A stretch of 64,000 nt of DNA from Limnobacter parvus (GTDB lineage: Bacteria > Pseudomonadota > Gammaproteobacteria > Burkholderiales > Burkholderiaceae_B): contig NZ_JANKHG010000027.1 in assembly GCF_024623725.1 (NCBI RefSeq), positions 207,601-271,600 of the forward strand, read 5' to 3'. Shown one piece after another: positions 36,800 to 44,752 of this stretch. A program made the position numbers and the translations under genes. Below the pieces are notes generated by a model, which saw only the letters and a list, made by a program, of their open reading frames with translations, was not told where the DNA came from and made no database searches. The stretch's first letter is position 1, and each line of letters begins with the position of its first letter.

Positions 36800-37198
36800 A
36801 TGAATGTCGTCATCCAAGAAGAAGCAACTGGTTGCGGCATTGCCGCAGCTGCTGCGCTCGCTGGTCTCCGCTATGCCGAGGCCAAAAAGAGAGCCAGCGC
36901 TCTGGGTATTCATGCCTTTGACACCTCGCTTTGGTCGGACACGGAGTATGTCCGGAAGCTCTTGCGTGATTGTGGGGTGTCGGTTTATCCAAAAGAGACA
37001 CCATTTGAATCATGGTTCACCACGCCTGCGAAGCTGAAAGACCTGCGCAGGCGTAGTGTGATGCCAAGGCTCAGTCGGCCTTGTATTGCGTTCCATAGAA
37101 CTTATGCACGCCAGTGGCCCATGTCTGGTCTGACATCAAGGGCCAATTGTCCTTGTCGAACCCCGGTGCGTCCTTTAGGGCATCCTTCCGGGCATTGA
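36800..37198 (+). pseudogene. Truncated C39/papain-like domain ORF (first ~80 codons real)
   Basis: The N-terminal part VIQEEATGCGIAAAAALAG has the glutamine/cysteine start of bacteriocin-type C39 and papain-like peptidase domains (Q...CG), followed by LWSDTEYVRKLLRDCGV. After about codon 80 (near 37040) the frame becomes basic and unstructured and runs antisense through the PRC-barrel gene, so the 3' half with the expected catalytic His has been lost and replaced. The break coincides with a 9-bp inverted repeat at 37022-37054. Normal family size about 140 residues. Confidence 0.6.
37022..37054. repeat. 9-bp perfect inverted repeat at the cassette/chromosome junction
   Basis: ACGCCTGCG at 37022-37030 and CGCAGGCGT at 37046-37054 with a 15-base loop. 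It lies 17 bases beyond the PRC-barrel stop (minus strand) and where the C39-like frame stops making sense. Could be a rearrangement scar or a stem downstream of the PRC gene; no T-run. Confidence 0.5.
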
Positions 37199-37490
37199 GC
37201 GTGAAGCGCTTGTTCTCCGTGTCTAGTTTCAGTGCTGCCCAGGGCACGGCGAATAGCTTGTCACCCATGCCCATCAGGCCACCATATGACAAGACCGCGT
37301 ACGCGACCTTGCCCGAAGCCATGTCGATCATGAATTCCTTAATGTCGCCCAGATCCTCGCCGTCATGGTTGTAAACATCGTTGCCCAAAAGTGTGTCAGC
37401 GCCCATCAAAGATGGGCCTGGACCGTCGGTAGTGTGGGCAGTGTCGGCATACATGCCGTAGTTGTCGCGTGTGACGTAGTTGGTTTCCAT
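37071..37490 (-). CDS. PRC-barrel domain protein
   Basis: 139 residues, no signal peptide. The PRC-barrel pattern is clear: LLGNDVYNHDGEDLGDIKEF then GKVAYAVLSYGGLMGMGDKL and FAVPWAALKL. Such stand-alone proteins occur in stress-related loci; molecular role not defined. A ribosome site AAGGAAC precedes ATG 37490. It is intact among broken genes. Confidence 0.88.
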   Translation of the reverse strand: METNYVTRDNYGMYADTAHTTDGPGPSLMGADTLLGNDVYNHDGEDLGDIKEFMIDMASGKVAYAVLSYGGLMGMGDKLFAVPWAALKLDTENKRFTLNARKDALKDAPGFDKDNWPLMSDQTWATGVHKFYGTQYKAD

Positions 37491-37933
37491 GCTTGTTCCT
37501 TGCTTGTTAGGTTGTGAAGGAACATCAATCCACAGCAGAGTCCAAAGGCACGGCTGGAGTCGAGTTCCGGCTTGATCGCTGGGGCCAATAAGTCCACCAG
37601 CAGAAGGGAAAAGATAGAAACAAAGTGACTAGGGGTCTGTGCGTTAGCGAACTCAGGCTATGACACCGGCGCTGCTGTGCTGATTCAGGCCGGGTGTGAT
37701 TCTATATTCCCCGAACAGACAACCGTAAGCACCCAGCAAATAGCCAGTTCTTACGACCCACTGAAAAGCGTTTATTGAATCGGCCGAATGGAACGCACAT
37801 GATGTATTTCGTTACAAACAATTGTCTGTAAATTGTCTTTTGTAATCCCGCAGCGCATCCGCTGGTGCAGTGTGGAGATCAGCCAAAAAGACGGGTGTTT
37901 TTTGTTGAAAAATTCATATCATTAGGAAAAAGT
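37491..37933. other. 443-base stretch without a supported gene
   Basis: No reading frame here has a credible start and length. The right third is AT-rich and includes ACAATTGT and a nearby ATTGTC copy before the ribosome site AGGAA of the lipoprotein gene, so it probably contains that gene's promoter. The left part looks like decayed sequence; GCGTTAGCG at about 37645 recalls an attC core but has no pairing half. Confidence 0.5.
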
Positions 37934-38644
37934 ATGTCGTTAAATTTTAGAAGTATGTTTGTGTTGGTTGCCGCAGCTTTATTTTTGGGCGGATGTGCTA
38001 CGCCCATCCAGCAACGCATCGATTTGGCTGACAACTACTTTTTATCCAGCAAAGCCAAGGAAGGCAGGGTAGGTGTAGTGATGGTCGAATTGCCCAAACC
38101 AGACACTGCATTCCCTGGTGCCAATTGCCTTCTTTGCCTCGGTGTAGCAAATGGAATGCATTCTTCTTTAAGTAAAGAGGTGAAAACCTTTAGTACAGCC
38201 GAACTCAAACCTTTGCCGCATGATTTGGTTGTTCTGCTAAAGAAGCGTGGCCTCGATGCTGTCCTCATTGATGAACCACTGAAAATCGATGCCTTGCCCG
38301 ATTTGAATGCCAGCGAAGCAGTGAATAAGTCGCGCAAGAACTTTACATCCCTAAAGGCCAAGTACAACATTGACCGGTTAGTGGTGATCCATTTCACGGC
38401 ACTGGGTGTATGGCGCTCGTATTCGGCCTACGTTCCTACCGATCCTCCTAAGGCAGTCGTTGTTGGCAGCGCTTCATTGGTCGATTTGACGACGCATTCG
38501 CTGGAATGGTATCAGCCTGTGACTATTTCTCGCACCGCCGACGGGGATTGGGACGAGCCCCCAAAATTTCCAGGACTTACCAATGCTTATTATCAGGTCC
38601 TGGAAAGTGGCATGGACGTCATTAAGAAACCATTCGTTCGATGA
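37934..38644 (+). CDS. Predicted lipoprotein, paired with a secreted protein
   Basis: 236 residues from ATG 37934 (AGGAA upstream). Lipobox LGGC (Cys21) then ATPIQQRIDLADNYF. After it, an alternating beta/alpha pattern with DRLVVIHFTALGVWRSY and a LEWYQPVTISRTADGDWDEP stretch; this looks like an envelope-stress or secretion-accessory lipoprotein but I do not recognise the family. Its stop overlaps the start of the next gene (ATGA), so the two act together. Upstream in-frame extension rejected because it removes the signal peptide from the start. Confidence 0.72.
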   Translation: MSLNFRSMFVLVAAALFLGGCATPIQQRIDLADNYFLSSKAKEGRVGVVMVELPKPDTAFPGANCLLCLGVANGMHSSLSKEVKTFSTAELKPLPHDLVVLLKKRGLDAVLIDEPLKIDALPDLNASEAVNKSRKNFTSLKAKYNIDRLVVIHFTALGVWRSYSAYVPTDPPKAVVVGSASLVDLTTHSLEWYQPVTISRTADGDWDEPPKFPGLTNAYYQVLESGMDVIKKPFVR

Positions 38645-39507
38645 TGTCGTGGCGCGTAGCCGTCTTTGCGACGGCATTGACATTGACCATGCCGAGTACA
38701 GCGGCATTTGCGACTGCGCCACTTGAAGCACCCTTGTGGTGGCGCATGCCAATAGAGCCGGGAGTTAAGTGGCGTGGCATGTTGCCTACTGAGGGTGGGG
38801 CAGTCGGTATGGGTCCCCAAGTCGGCCTCTACCCAGTTCCAGGCGCAGCCGGCTTATTGGCTGCAATCGTGGCGCATGCGGCCATTGCCAATAACATGCA
38901 ATCTAGCGAATATCAAAAAGCCCAACAGGCGGCTGATCGTGTTCTCGATCCGTATGCGACTGAGTTGGCTGCTTGGTCTGCGGCGAACCTTTGGGATGTG
39001 GCCGTTGCCGCAGTACCGTCATCACTACAAATAAGGGTTTGGGATGGACACACCGCACCAGTTGCAGGTTCGGTCGTTCAAACTTCACCCACGTTCACCT
39101 TGGCCCCTGACGAATCCGTTGTGATACTTGATGTTGCAATTCAATTTGTTGCGCCTGGTGCAGCCAGTTTGGAAACCTTGGTTCGCGTGGTCTCGTCTCC
39201 ATTGGGCGAAATAGACCCCCGCTCCCATTGGTCTGCTGACGAAGCAAATCAGTTGAAATCAACTGCGGCAGCGATGCTTGCGCATGCCATCGATATTGCG
39301 CATCGCCATACCATTCACCCAGCTAATGACCTGGCCCCTATGCGCACGCATCGCTATTTGTTTGGCGCAGATGAGCGCACGGAGCGGGCGCAACAGTTGG
39401 CAGGTAACTGTGCTCGGCTGGAGTTACGTAACTTGCGAGGCTTGCTGATGTCTGTGCCGATAAAAGTACAATCTGAAAACGAGTGTTCGATCAAGACTCA
39501 GTTTTAA
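38641..39507 (+). CDS. Secreted hypothetical protein, partner of the lipoprotein
   Basis: 288 residues with a Sec signal (MMSWRVAVFATALTLTMP, cleavage likely after AFA). No known domain. A hydrophobic AAGLLAAIVAHAAIANN stretch follows the signal, then a beta-rich middle (VILDVAIQFVAP) and a helical, Cys-containing end. Start codon overlaps the lipoprotein stop. Located in the accessory stretch between a PRC-barrel gene and a decayed PIN-like gene; origin by transfer is possible but not shown. Confidence 0.68.
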   Translation: MMSWRVAVFATALTLTMPSTAAFATAPLEAPLWWRMPIEPGVKWRGMLPTEGGAVGMGPQVGLYPVPGAAGLLAAIVAHAAIANNMQSSEYQKAQQAADRVLDPYATELAAWSAANLWDVAVAAVPSSLQIRVWDGHTAPVAGSVVQTSPTFTLAPDESVVILDVAIQFVAPGAASLETLVRVVSSPLGEIDPRSHWSADEANQLKSTAAAMLAHAIDIAHRHTIHPANDLAPMRTHRYLFGADERTERAQQLAGNCARLELRNLRGLLMSVPIKVQSENECSIKTQF

Positions 39508-39588
39508 GGCGAAATATGGTGAACTGTAGGCTGCTAACAATCTGCCGAAAAGTGAAGCCGTAACCAGTGCACATTAGCAGAGCGCTAG

Positions 39589-39941
39589 AGGTCTCATTTT
39601 GTCGGAGCAAATCAAGCGAAGGTCACCTTTGAGGTGGCGTCTGTTCTTCAGCAAATGGGAGAGCGGGCCGAGTACATCAAGATTTCTGGCAATGGCTCGA
39701 ACGCGCTTGACTTTCACATCGCGTGCTACATTGGCATCTTGGCAAGCAACGACCCAGACGCATACTTCCACATCGTTTCAAAGCGTCGGTGATCTGAAGC
39801 ATAGAGGGGCATCGAAGCCTCGCGCTGTCAAAACCCTCACTAGCTTCAGAGGAAGAACTTCAATCTTTGATGGATGAGCTACAAAAGCAAGGGCTGATTA
39901 GTATTGCGGGCACGAAAGTTTCCTATGAATTACCCGCCTGA
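39589..39941 (+). pseudogene. Remnant of a PIN-like domain gene, three pieces in three frames
   Basis: Three protein-like fragments follow one another. First, from 39592: FVGANQAKVTFEVASVLQQ and ISGNGSNALDFHIA ending FHIVSK. Second, in another frame from about 39793: LKHRGASKPRAVKTLTS. Third, from 39846: SEEELQSLMDELQKQG to the stop at 39939-39941. Order and content match the PIN-like (PF18475-type) nuclease family as I remember it, with its N-terminus missing and two internal deletions with frameshifts. No start codon. Non-functional. Confidence 0.65.
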
Positions 39942-39966
39942 ATTCTTTTCGAAAATAGCGTTCGTT

Positions 39967-39994
39967 TTGACGTGCGTATTGAATTGCATACAAT
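39967..39994 (+). promoter_or_regulatory. Sigma70 promoter of the antitoxin gene
   Basis: -35 TTGACG at 39967-39972, 16-base spacer, -10 TACAAT at 39989-39994, 33 bases before the antitoxin start. TATTG (39977-39981) and CAATA (39991-39995) form a short dyad over the promoter that could be the autoregulatory site. Confidence 0.65.
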
Positions 39995-40027
39995 AGCAGC
40001 CAAGTTAACCGTACAAAGAGGCGCATC

Positions 40028-40267
40028 ATGCTCGGAATTACTGCTACCGAGGCTCGGAGCAATCTTTATCGGTTGATTGATGAAACTGCGGAATCCCATC
40101 AGCCGATTCTTATCATGGGCAAGCGAAATAAAGCTGTACTAGTGGCTGAAGAAGACTGGGCTGCTATTCACGAAACACTTTATCTGCTCTCTGTACCCTG
40201 CATGAGCGAGTCTATTCATGAGGGAATGGCGACCGCAGTTGATCAGTGTGATGAGGAGCTGGACTGA
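40028..40267 (+). CDS. Phd/YefM-family antitoxin
   Basis: 79 residues, the normal length. Starts MLGITATEARSNLYRLIDE, the DNA-binding N-terminus of YefM/Phd antitoxins, with a C-terminal toxin-neutralising tail. Ribosome site GAGG. Its stop overlaps the next start by one base (TGATG), the usual arrangement of a yefM-yoeB operon, but the toxin gene that follows is broken. The antitoxin is now an orphan and may persist as a neutraliser of related toxins; that is inference. Confidence 0.9.
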   Translation: MLGITATEARSNLYRLIDETAESHQPILIMGKRNKAVLVAEEDWAAIHETLYLLSVPCMSESIHEGMATAVDQCDEELD

Positions 40268-40377
40268 TGACATGGAATTACTCTCGCCGAATAAATATTC
40301 AGCACCGCTTGGTGTACCAAGTGCTTGAGGATGAAAAGGTGGTAAAAGTTCTTCGACTCTGGAGCCACTATGAGTAA
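40267..40377 (+). pseudogene. YoeB/Txe-type toxin with internal in-frame deletion
   Basis: 36 codons: the start MTWN is joined directly to the toxin's C-terminal block YSRRINIQHRLVYQVL and VKVLRLWSHYE. Full-length YoeB/Txe toxins have about 84-90 residues, so about 45-50 residues are missing from the middle, including the region of the catalytic Glu, while the C-terminal Arg and His/Tyr pair remain. The reading frame is otherwise intact. It can hardly be an active mRNA interferase. Confidence 0.8.
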
Positions 40378-40405
40378 TGCGTAACCCCAAGGATCCCCCT
40401 CAAAC

Positions 40406-40645
40406 ATGAATACCGAGCAATCCAAGAACCCCCTGCATGGCGTCACGCTTGAGACCGTCGTCGTGAAGCTTGTTGAACACTATGGCTGGGATGAACTTGC
40501 CAAGCGGATTAATATCAATTGTTTCAAGAGCGATCCGTCTGTGAAATCCAGCCTGAAGTTTCTTCGAAAAACGCCTTGGGCCAGAGAGCAAGTAGAGCAC
40601 TTGTACCTCTCTACATTTGCATCGCAAAGTGAAGTGAAAAATTAA
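40406..40645 (+). CDS. VF530-family DNA-binding protein
   Basis: 79 residues, same family and length as Vibrio VF530 (DUF2132). Pattern: [21 protein letters not shown] and [20 protein letters not shown]. Small helical DNA-binding protein of unknown target. Weakly positioned ribosome site AAGGA. It is the right-hand edge of the decayed region. Confidence 0.88.
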   Translation: MNTEQSKNPLHGVTLETVVVKLVEHYGWDELAKRININCFKSDPSVKSSLKFLRKTPWAREQVEHLYLSTFASQSEVKN

Positions 40646-40722
40646 GTCAACAGTCCATCGGTGTAATCACACCAAGCGACCACCCATCCTCAATTTGTAA
40701 CCTTCCATTCCTTGTCATTAAG

Positions 40723-40751
40723 GTGCCTCTTTAAATTCGTTTAAAAGGCAC
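40723..40751. repeat. Long A/T-cored inverted repeat
   Basis: GTGCCTCTTTAAA, 4-base TTCG loop, TTTAAAAGGCAC: 12-bp arms with one bulged base. In the 200-base gap between the VF530 gene and the secreted protein at 40847. The stable TTCG tetraloop suggests an RNA hairpin, possibly a terminator without a clear T-run. Confidence 0.5.
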
Positions 40752-40846
40752 TGCATGGCCGTTATCCCCAACTTATCCAGTCCGCACACGCAAGGCTTAG
40801 GCAAGGCTGTCGATATTTCATATATCTACGGCATGCGAACTGAGCA

Positions 40847-41341
40847 ATGAATTGGACTCAAAAAGCAATGGTAATCACCTCTCTCGCCATGCTTGCAAAC
40901 TTAAGCTGGGCACAAGAGTTCGACGATCAGGTACTCAAGAACAATCTCGCTTACGGGCAACTAATCGACTTGAATCAATACAACCCCGGGCACCAGAAGG
41001 GCCTGATGTTGAGGCTTTTCGCAACTCCAGCTCGTGATGAAACTTGTGACCTGGAAACAGGTACTATTTGCAAAAATCAGCACCTAATTACCGTTGCAAC
41101 ACTTGATGAAATGCCAGAAGTTCAAGTTCACGCGCTGCAGGCGAAAGGTGAGTTTGTGAAAGCGGATTGGGTTATTTCCAAAAGCAAAGAGGCGACCCCG
41201 GATCAAGCCGAGTTGGTTCTCACGTTTCGCCAATACAATCGATTCGCGACGCGAGCAAACCCACAATTACCCAAGAAAATTGATCGGGTCAGCTTAAAAA
41301 TTATCCAACAAGGAATCGAAGAGGCTCTGCTGACAAAATAG
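40847..41341 (+). CDS. Secreted hypothetical protein
   Basis: 164 residues with a Sec signal peptide (about 1-22, VITSLAMLANLSWAQ) and two Cys residues (CDLETGTIC) that may form a disulfide. No known domain. The mature part is mixed alpha/beta and ends ISLKIIQQGIEEALLTK-like. No operon partner; Crp/Fnr gene follows after 134 bases. Confidence 0.7.
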   Translation: MNWTQKAMVITSLAMLANLSWAQEFDDQVLKNNLAYGQLIDLNQYNPGHQKGLMLRLFATPARDETCDLETGTICKNQHLITVATLDEMPEVQVHALQAKGEFVKADWVISKSKEATPDQAELVLTFRQYNRFATRANPQLPKKIDRVSLKIIQQGIEEALLTK

Positions 41342-41475
41342 CTTTCCACCCACGTACTGAAGGCCCCAGGCAAACCGTCTTGAAACAGACCTTAAGTGCG
41401 GTTTCGCACATACAGGCAGTGCATGAAAAGTTAGTGTGGAAGGTTATCCCCACATTGAGCGCACAGTAGCCACTT

Positions 41476-42225
41476 ATGACAAAAGCCGCACAAACTCAGG
41501 CACCAAGCCCCAAGCAAAACTGCATACTGGCTTCTCTGCCAGAGGCGGACTATCAACGATTGTTGCCAAACCTGAAACTGGTGCCCCTGCCGCTGGGGTG
41601 GACCATGTCAGAGTCGGGTGATCATGTGAAATTTCTGCACTTTCCAACCGACGGCATCGTTTCCCTGATCTATGCCCTGGAAGACGGTTCTTCCAGTGAA
41701 ATAGCTCTGGTTGGCAATGAAGGCATGGTGGGCATCTCTATCTTTATGGGTGGTGAAAGCATGCCCAGTGATACGAAGGTGCAAAGCGCGGGCCACGCCT
41801 ATCGGCTGGATCGCCAGCACATGAAGCGTGAATTTGCGTTGGGTGGCAAGTTGCAACACGTGTCGCTGCTCTACACCCAGGCACTGATCTGCCAAACATC
41901 GCAAACAGCGGTGTGCAACCGTCACCATTCGTTGGACAAGCAATTTTGCCGCTGGTTGTTGATGAGCATTGACCGGCTACACAGCAACGATCTTGTGGTG
42001 ACTCACGAGTTGCTTGCCAGCCTGTTGGGTACTCGCCGCGAGAGCATTACTACAACGGCACTCGCCTTGAAAAAAGAGGGCATTATCGAGTACACGCGCG
42101 GCCACGTTACGGTGCTGAACCGCAAGAAGTTGGAAGCACGCGCATGCGAATGCTATGAGACCGTTAGGCTTGAGTATGATCGCCTGCTGCCGAAGCTGGC
42201 AGCTTGTCAGGCTTCGTCCGTGTAA
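41476..42225 (+). CDS. Crp/Fnr-family transcriptional regulator
   Basis: 249 residues: cyclic-nucleotide-binding-like beta-roll (about 20-135; FLHFPTDGIVSLIYAL, VGNEGMVGISIFMGG) and winged helix (about 165-230; THELLASLLGTRRESITTTA). No Cys cluster for an Fnr-type iron-sulfur centre and no clear RxS cAMP-binding arginine, so it is a divergent Crp-like group common in betaproteobacteria. Target genes unknown. Followed by a strong terminator shared with glcB. Confidence 0.9.
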   Translation: MTKAAQTQAPSPKQNCILASLPEADYQRLLPNLKLVPLPLGWTMSESGDHVKFLHFPTDGIVSLIYALEDGSSSEIALVGNEGMVGISIFMGGESMPSDTKVQSAGHAYRLDRQHMKREFALGGKLQHVSLLYTQALICQTSQTAVCNRHHSLDKQFCRWLLMSIDRLHSNDLVVTHELLASLLGTRRESITTTALALKKEGIIEYTRGHVTVLNRKKLEARACECYETVRLEYDRLLPKLAACQASSV

Positions 42226-42286
42226 GTTGACTTAGCTGCTGACTTAGCTTGGCGCTGTCGTAGTTGCTTGCGATAAGCCCACAAAT

Positions 42287-42322
42287 AAAAAAGCCAGGTA
42301 CTTTTCAGCACCTGGCTTTTTT
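42287..42322. terminator. Bidirectional rho-independent terminator
   Basis: AAAAAAGCCAGGT at 42287-42299, 10-base loop, ACCTGGCTTTTTT at 42310-42322: perfect 13-bp stem between convergent Crp/Fnr and glcB genes. Confidence 0.95.
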
Positions 42323-42343
42323 ACTTCCAACAGCTAAAACAAC

Positions 42344-44533
42344 TTAAGCCGCTTTTACCTTCAAGCGCCATGCATGCAGCAGTGGCTCAGTGTAACCAGC
42401 TGGTTGTTCCATGCCTTTGAACACCAGGTCGCATGCAGCCTTGAATGCGGCAGATGTTTCAAAGTTGCCAGCCATAGGCTTGTACACAGGGTCGCCAGCG
42501 TTTTGCTGGTCAACCACTGCAGCCATGCGCTTCATGGTTTCCATCACTTGGGCTTCACTCACGATGCCGTGGTGAATCCAGTTGGCAATGTGCTGGCTGG
42601 AAATGCGCAGCGTAGCGCGGTCTTCCATCAGGCCCACGTTGTTGATGTCGGGCACCTTCGAGCAACCCACACCCTGGTCAACCCAGCGAACCACATAACC
42701 CAAAATACCTTGGGCGTTGTTGTCCAGCTCTTGCTGCTTTTCAGCCTCGCTCCAGTTGGTGTTGGTTGCCACTGGCACTTGCAACAAGTTGGCCAGAATT
42801 CCAGCGCGTTCGGCTTCAGCGTCAATCTTTTCCAGATCAGCTTGAACCGCTGCCACGCTAACCTGGTGGTAGTGCATGGCGTGCAGTGTTGCGGCTGTTG
42901 GGCTGGGTACCCAAGCGGTGTTTGCACCGGCCTTGGGGTGGCCAATTTTCTGTTCCAGCATGGCTTTCATCAGGTCGGGCATGGCCCACATGCCTTTGCC
43001 AATTTGCGCACGGCCTTTCAGGCCACAGCTTAGCCCAACCAGCACGTTGTTGCGCTCGTAGGCTTGAATCCAGGCGCTGCTCTTCATCTCGGCTTTGCGA
43101 ATCATTGCGCCAGCGTGCATGGCGGTGTGCATTTCATCGCCAGTGCGGTCCAAGAAGCCGGTGTTGATGAATGCCACGCGGCTTGCAGCAGCAGCAATAC
43201 AGGCCTTCAGGTTAACGGATGTGCGGCGCTCTTCGTCCATAATGCCCAGCTTCACGGTGCTGTCGGGCAGGCCCAGCAGCTTTTCTACATGGGTGAACAA
43301 TTCAGCAGCAAAGCCCACCTCAACAGGGCCATGCATTTTCGGCTTTACAATGTACACAGAACCTTTGCGGCTGTTGCGAATGCCGTTCACGCCATTGCCT
43401 TTCAGGTCGTGTAGCGCAATGGTTGTGGTTACGATTGCATCCAGAATGCCTTCAGGAATTTCTTTGTCGCCGCCCCACACAATGGCGGGGTTGGTCATCA
43501 AGTGGCCCACGTTGCGCAGGAACAACATGCTGCGGCCATGCATGGTTACTGTTTCGCCATTAACGCCGGTGTAAACGCGGTCTGGGTTCAGGCCACGGGT
43601 GAAAGTTTTTCCACCTTTGCTCACGCTTTCTGTCAGTGTGCCTTTCAGAATTCCCAGCCAGTTTTTGTAGGCCACAATTTTGTCTTCAGCGTCTACGGCT
43701 GCAACAGAATCTTCCAGGTCAAGAATGGTTGAAAGCGCGGCTTCCAAAACCACATCGGCCACACCGGCTGCGTCAGTCGAACCAATGGGTGTTGCGCGGT
43801 TAATAATGATGTCGGCGTGAATGCCGTTGTTCACCAGCAGCACAGAAGTGGGGGCAGTTGCATCGCCTTGAAAGCCAACCAACTGGGCAGTATTTTTCAA
43901 GCCAGCCGTGTTGCCGTTTTTCAATGCCACTTGCAGTTTGCCGCCAACCACTGTGTAGCCGGTCGCGTCTTTGTGTGAAGCACCTTCCAGTGGGAAAGAC
44001 TGGTCCAAAAAGTTGCGTGCGTACTCAATTACTTTGGCGCCGCGCACTGGGTTGTAACCACCTGCGCGTTCTGCGCCGCCGTCTTCTGAAATTACATCGG
44101 TGCCGTACAGTGCGTCGTACAGGCTGCCCCAACGCGCATTGGCGGCGTTCAAGGCATAGCGTGCGTTCAGGATTGGCACCACCAACTGAGGGCCAGCTTG
44201 TGTGGCCAATTCGCCGTCTACATTGGCGGTGGTGGCCTGCACCTTGGCGGGCTGCTCAACCAAATAGCCAATCTTCTTCAAGAATTCCTGGTAGGCCGCC
44301 ATGTCGGCGATGGGGCCTGGGTTGGCTTTGTGCCACGCGTCCATTTCTAGTTGAATGCGGTCGCGTTCAGCCAGCAACGCGGCATTCTTGGGGGCCAATG
44401 TGTTGACGATTTCGTCGAAGCCTTTCCAGAAACCCGCTTGATCAATGCCGGTACCGGGCAGTACATCGTTGTTGATAAAGTTGTAAAGGGGCGTAGCTAC
44501 TTTCAAGCCATGCACGGTGGTACGTTCTGTCAT
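42344..44533 (-). CDS. glcB: Malate synthase G
   Basis: Condenses glyoxylate with acetyl-CoA to malate, Mg-dependent; needed for growth on acetate, fatty acids or alkanes. 729 residues from ATG 44533 (TGAGG ribosome site), close to 723 for Escherichia coli GlcB; the further upstream extension is rejected. Seen: [23 protein letters not shown], and [16 protein letters not shown], plus the [20 protein letters not shown] [12 protein letters not shown] segment, typical of isoform G. It completes the glyoxylate route that the fatty-acid and alkane genes in this window would require; no isocitrate lyase is in the window. Confidence 0.97.
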   Translation of the reverse strand: MTERTTVHGLKVATPLYNFINNDVLPGTGIDQAGFWKGFDEIVNTLAPKNAALLAERDRIQLEMDAWHKANPGPIADMAAYQEFLKKIGYLVEQPAKVQATTANVDGELATQAGPQLVVPILNARYALNAANARWGSLYDALYGTDVISEDGGAERAGGYNPVRGAKVIEYARNFLDQSFPLEGASHKDATGYTVVGGKLQVALKNGNTAGLKNTAQLVGFQGDATAPTSVLLVNNGIHADIIINRATPIGSTDAAGVADVVLEAALSTILDLEDSVAAVDAEDKIVAYKNWLGILKGTLTESVSKGGKTFTRGLNPDRVYTGVNGETVTMHGRSMLFLRNVGHLMTNPAIVWGGDKEIPEGILDAIVTTTIALHDLKGNGVNGIRNSRKGSVYIVKPKMHGPVEVGFAAELFTHVEKLLGLPDSTVKLGIMDEERRTSVNLKACIAAAASRVAFINTGFLDRTGDEMHTAMHAGAMIRKAEMKSSAWIQAYERNNVLVGLSCGLKGRAQIGKGMWAMPDLMKAMLEQKIGHPKAGANTAWVPSPTAATLHAMHYHQVSVAAVQADLEKIDAEAERAGILANLLQVPVATNTNWSEAEKQQELDNNAQGILGYVVRWVDQGVGCSKVPDINNVGLMEDRATLRISSQHIANWIHHGIVSEAQVMETMKRMAAVVDQQNAGDPVYKPMAGNFETSAAFKAACDLVFKGMEQPAGYTEPLLHAWRLKVKAA

Positions 44534-44752
44534 TTTTGAAACCTCAGGCTTTGTAATTGGTGCGAAACATTCGATTGTAAAGGAATTGGATGGCATTCTG
44601 GCATGTTTGGAATGGTCATAAGCACCGCGTAATGAGCAAGACATCTTTAACTTTTTTGCAAAACTCTGGAAAACCCCAATTCGATTGCAGCAGCAGGGCG
44701 CCCAATCCAATTTCGATGCTGGGTACTATCTGTGTATCAATTCGGGAAAAAC

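Noticed and set aside
39531..39580. CTGCTAAC ... ATTAGCAG dyad resembling an attC R''/R' pair
   Set aside because: Outer arms pair over 7 bp, but inner L boxes do not and the right core begins ATT rather than GTT, so I do not call an attC.
40758..40780. TTATCCCCA and TTATCC copies resembling DnaA boxes (also near 41453)
   Set aside because: Only imperfect matches, no cluster, no AT-rich unwinding element and no dnaA nearby; not an origin.
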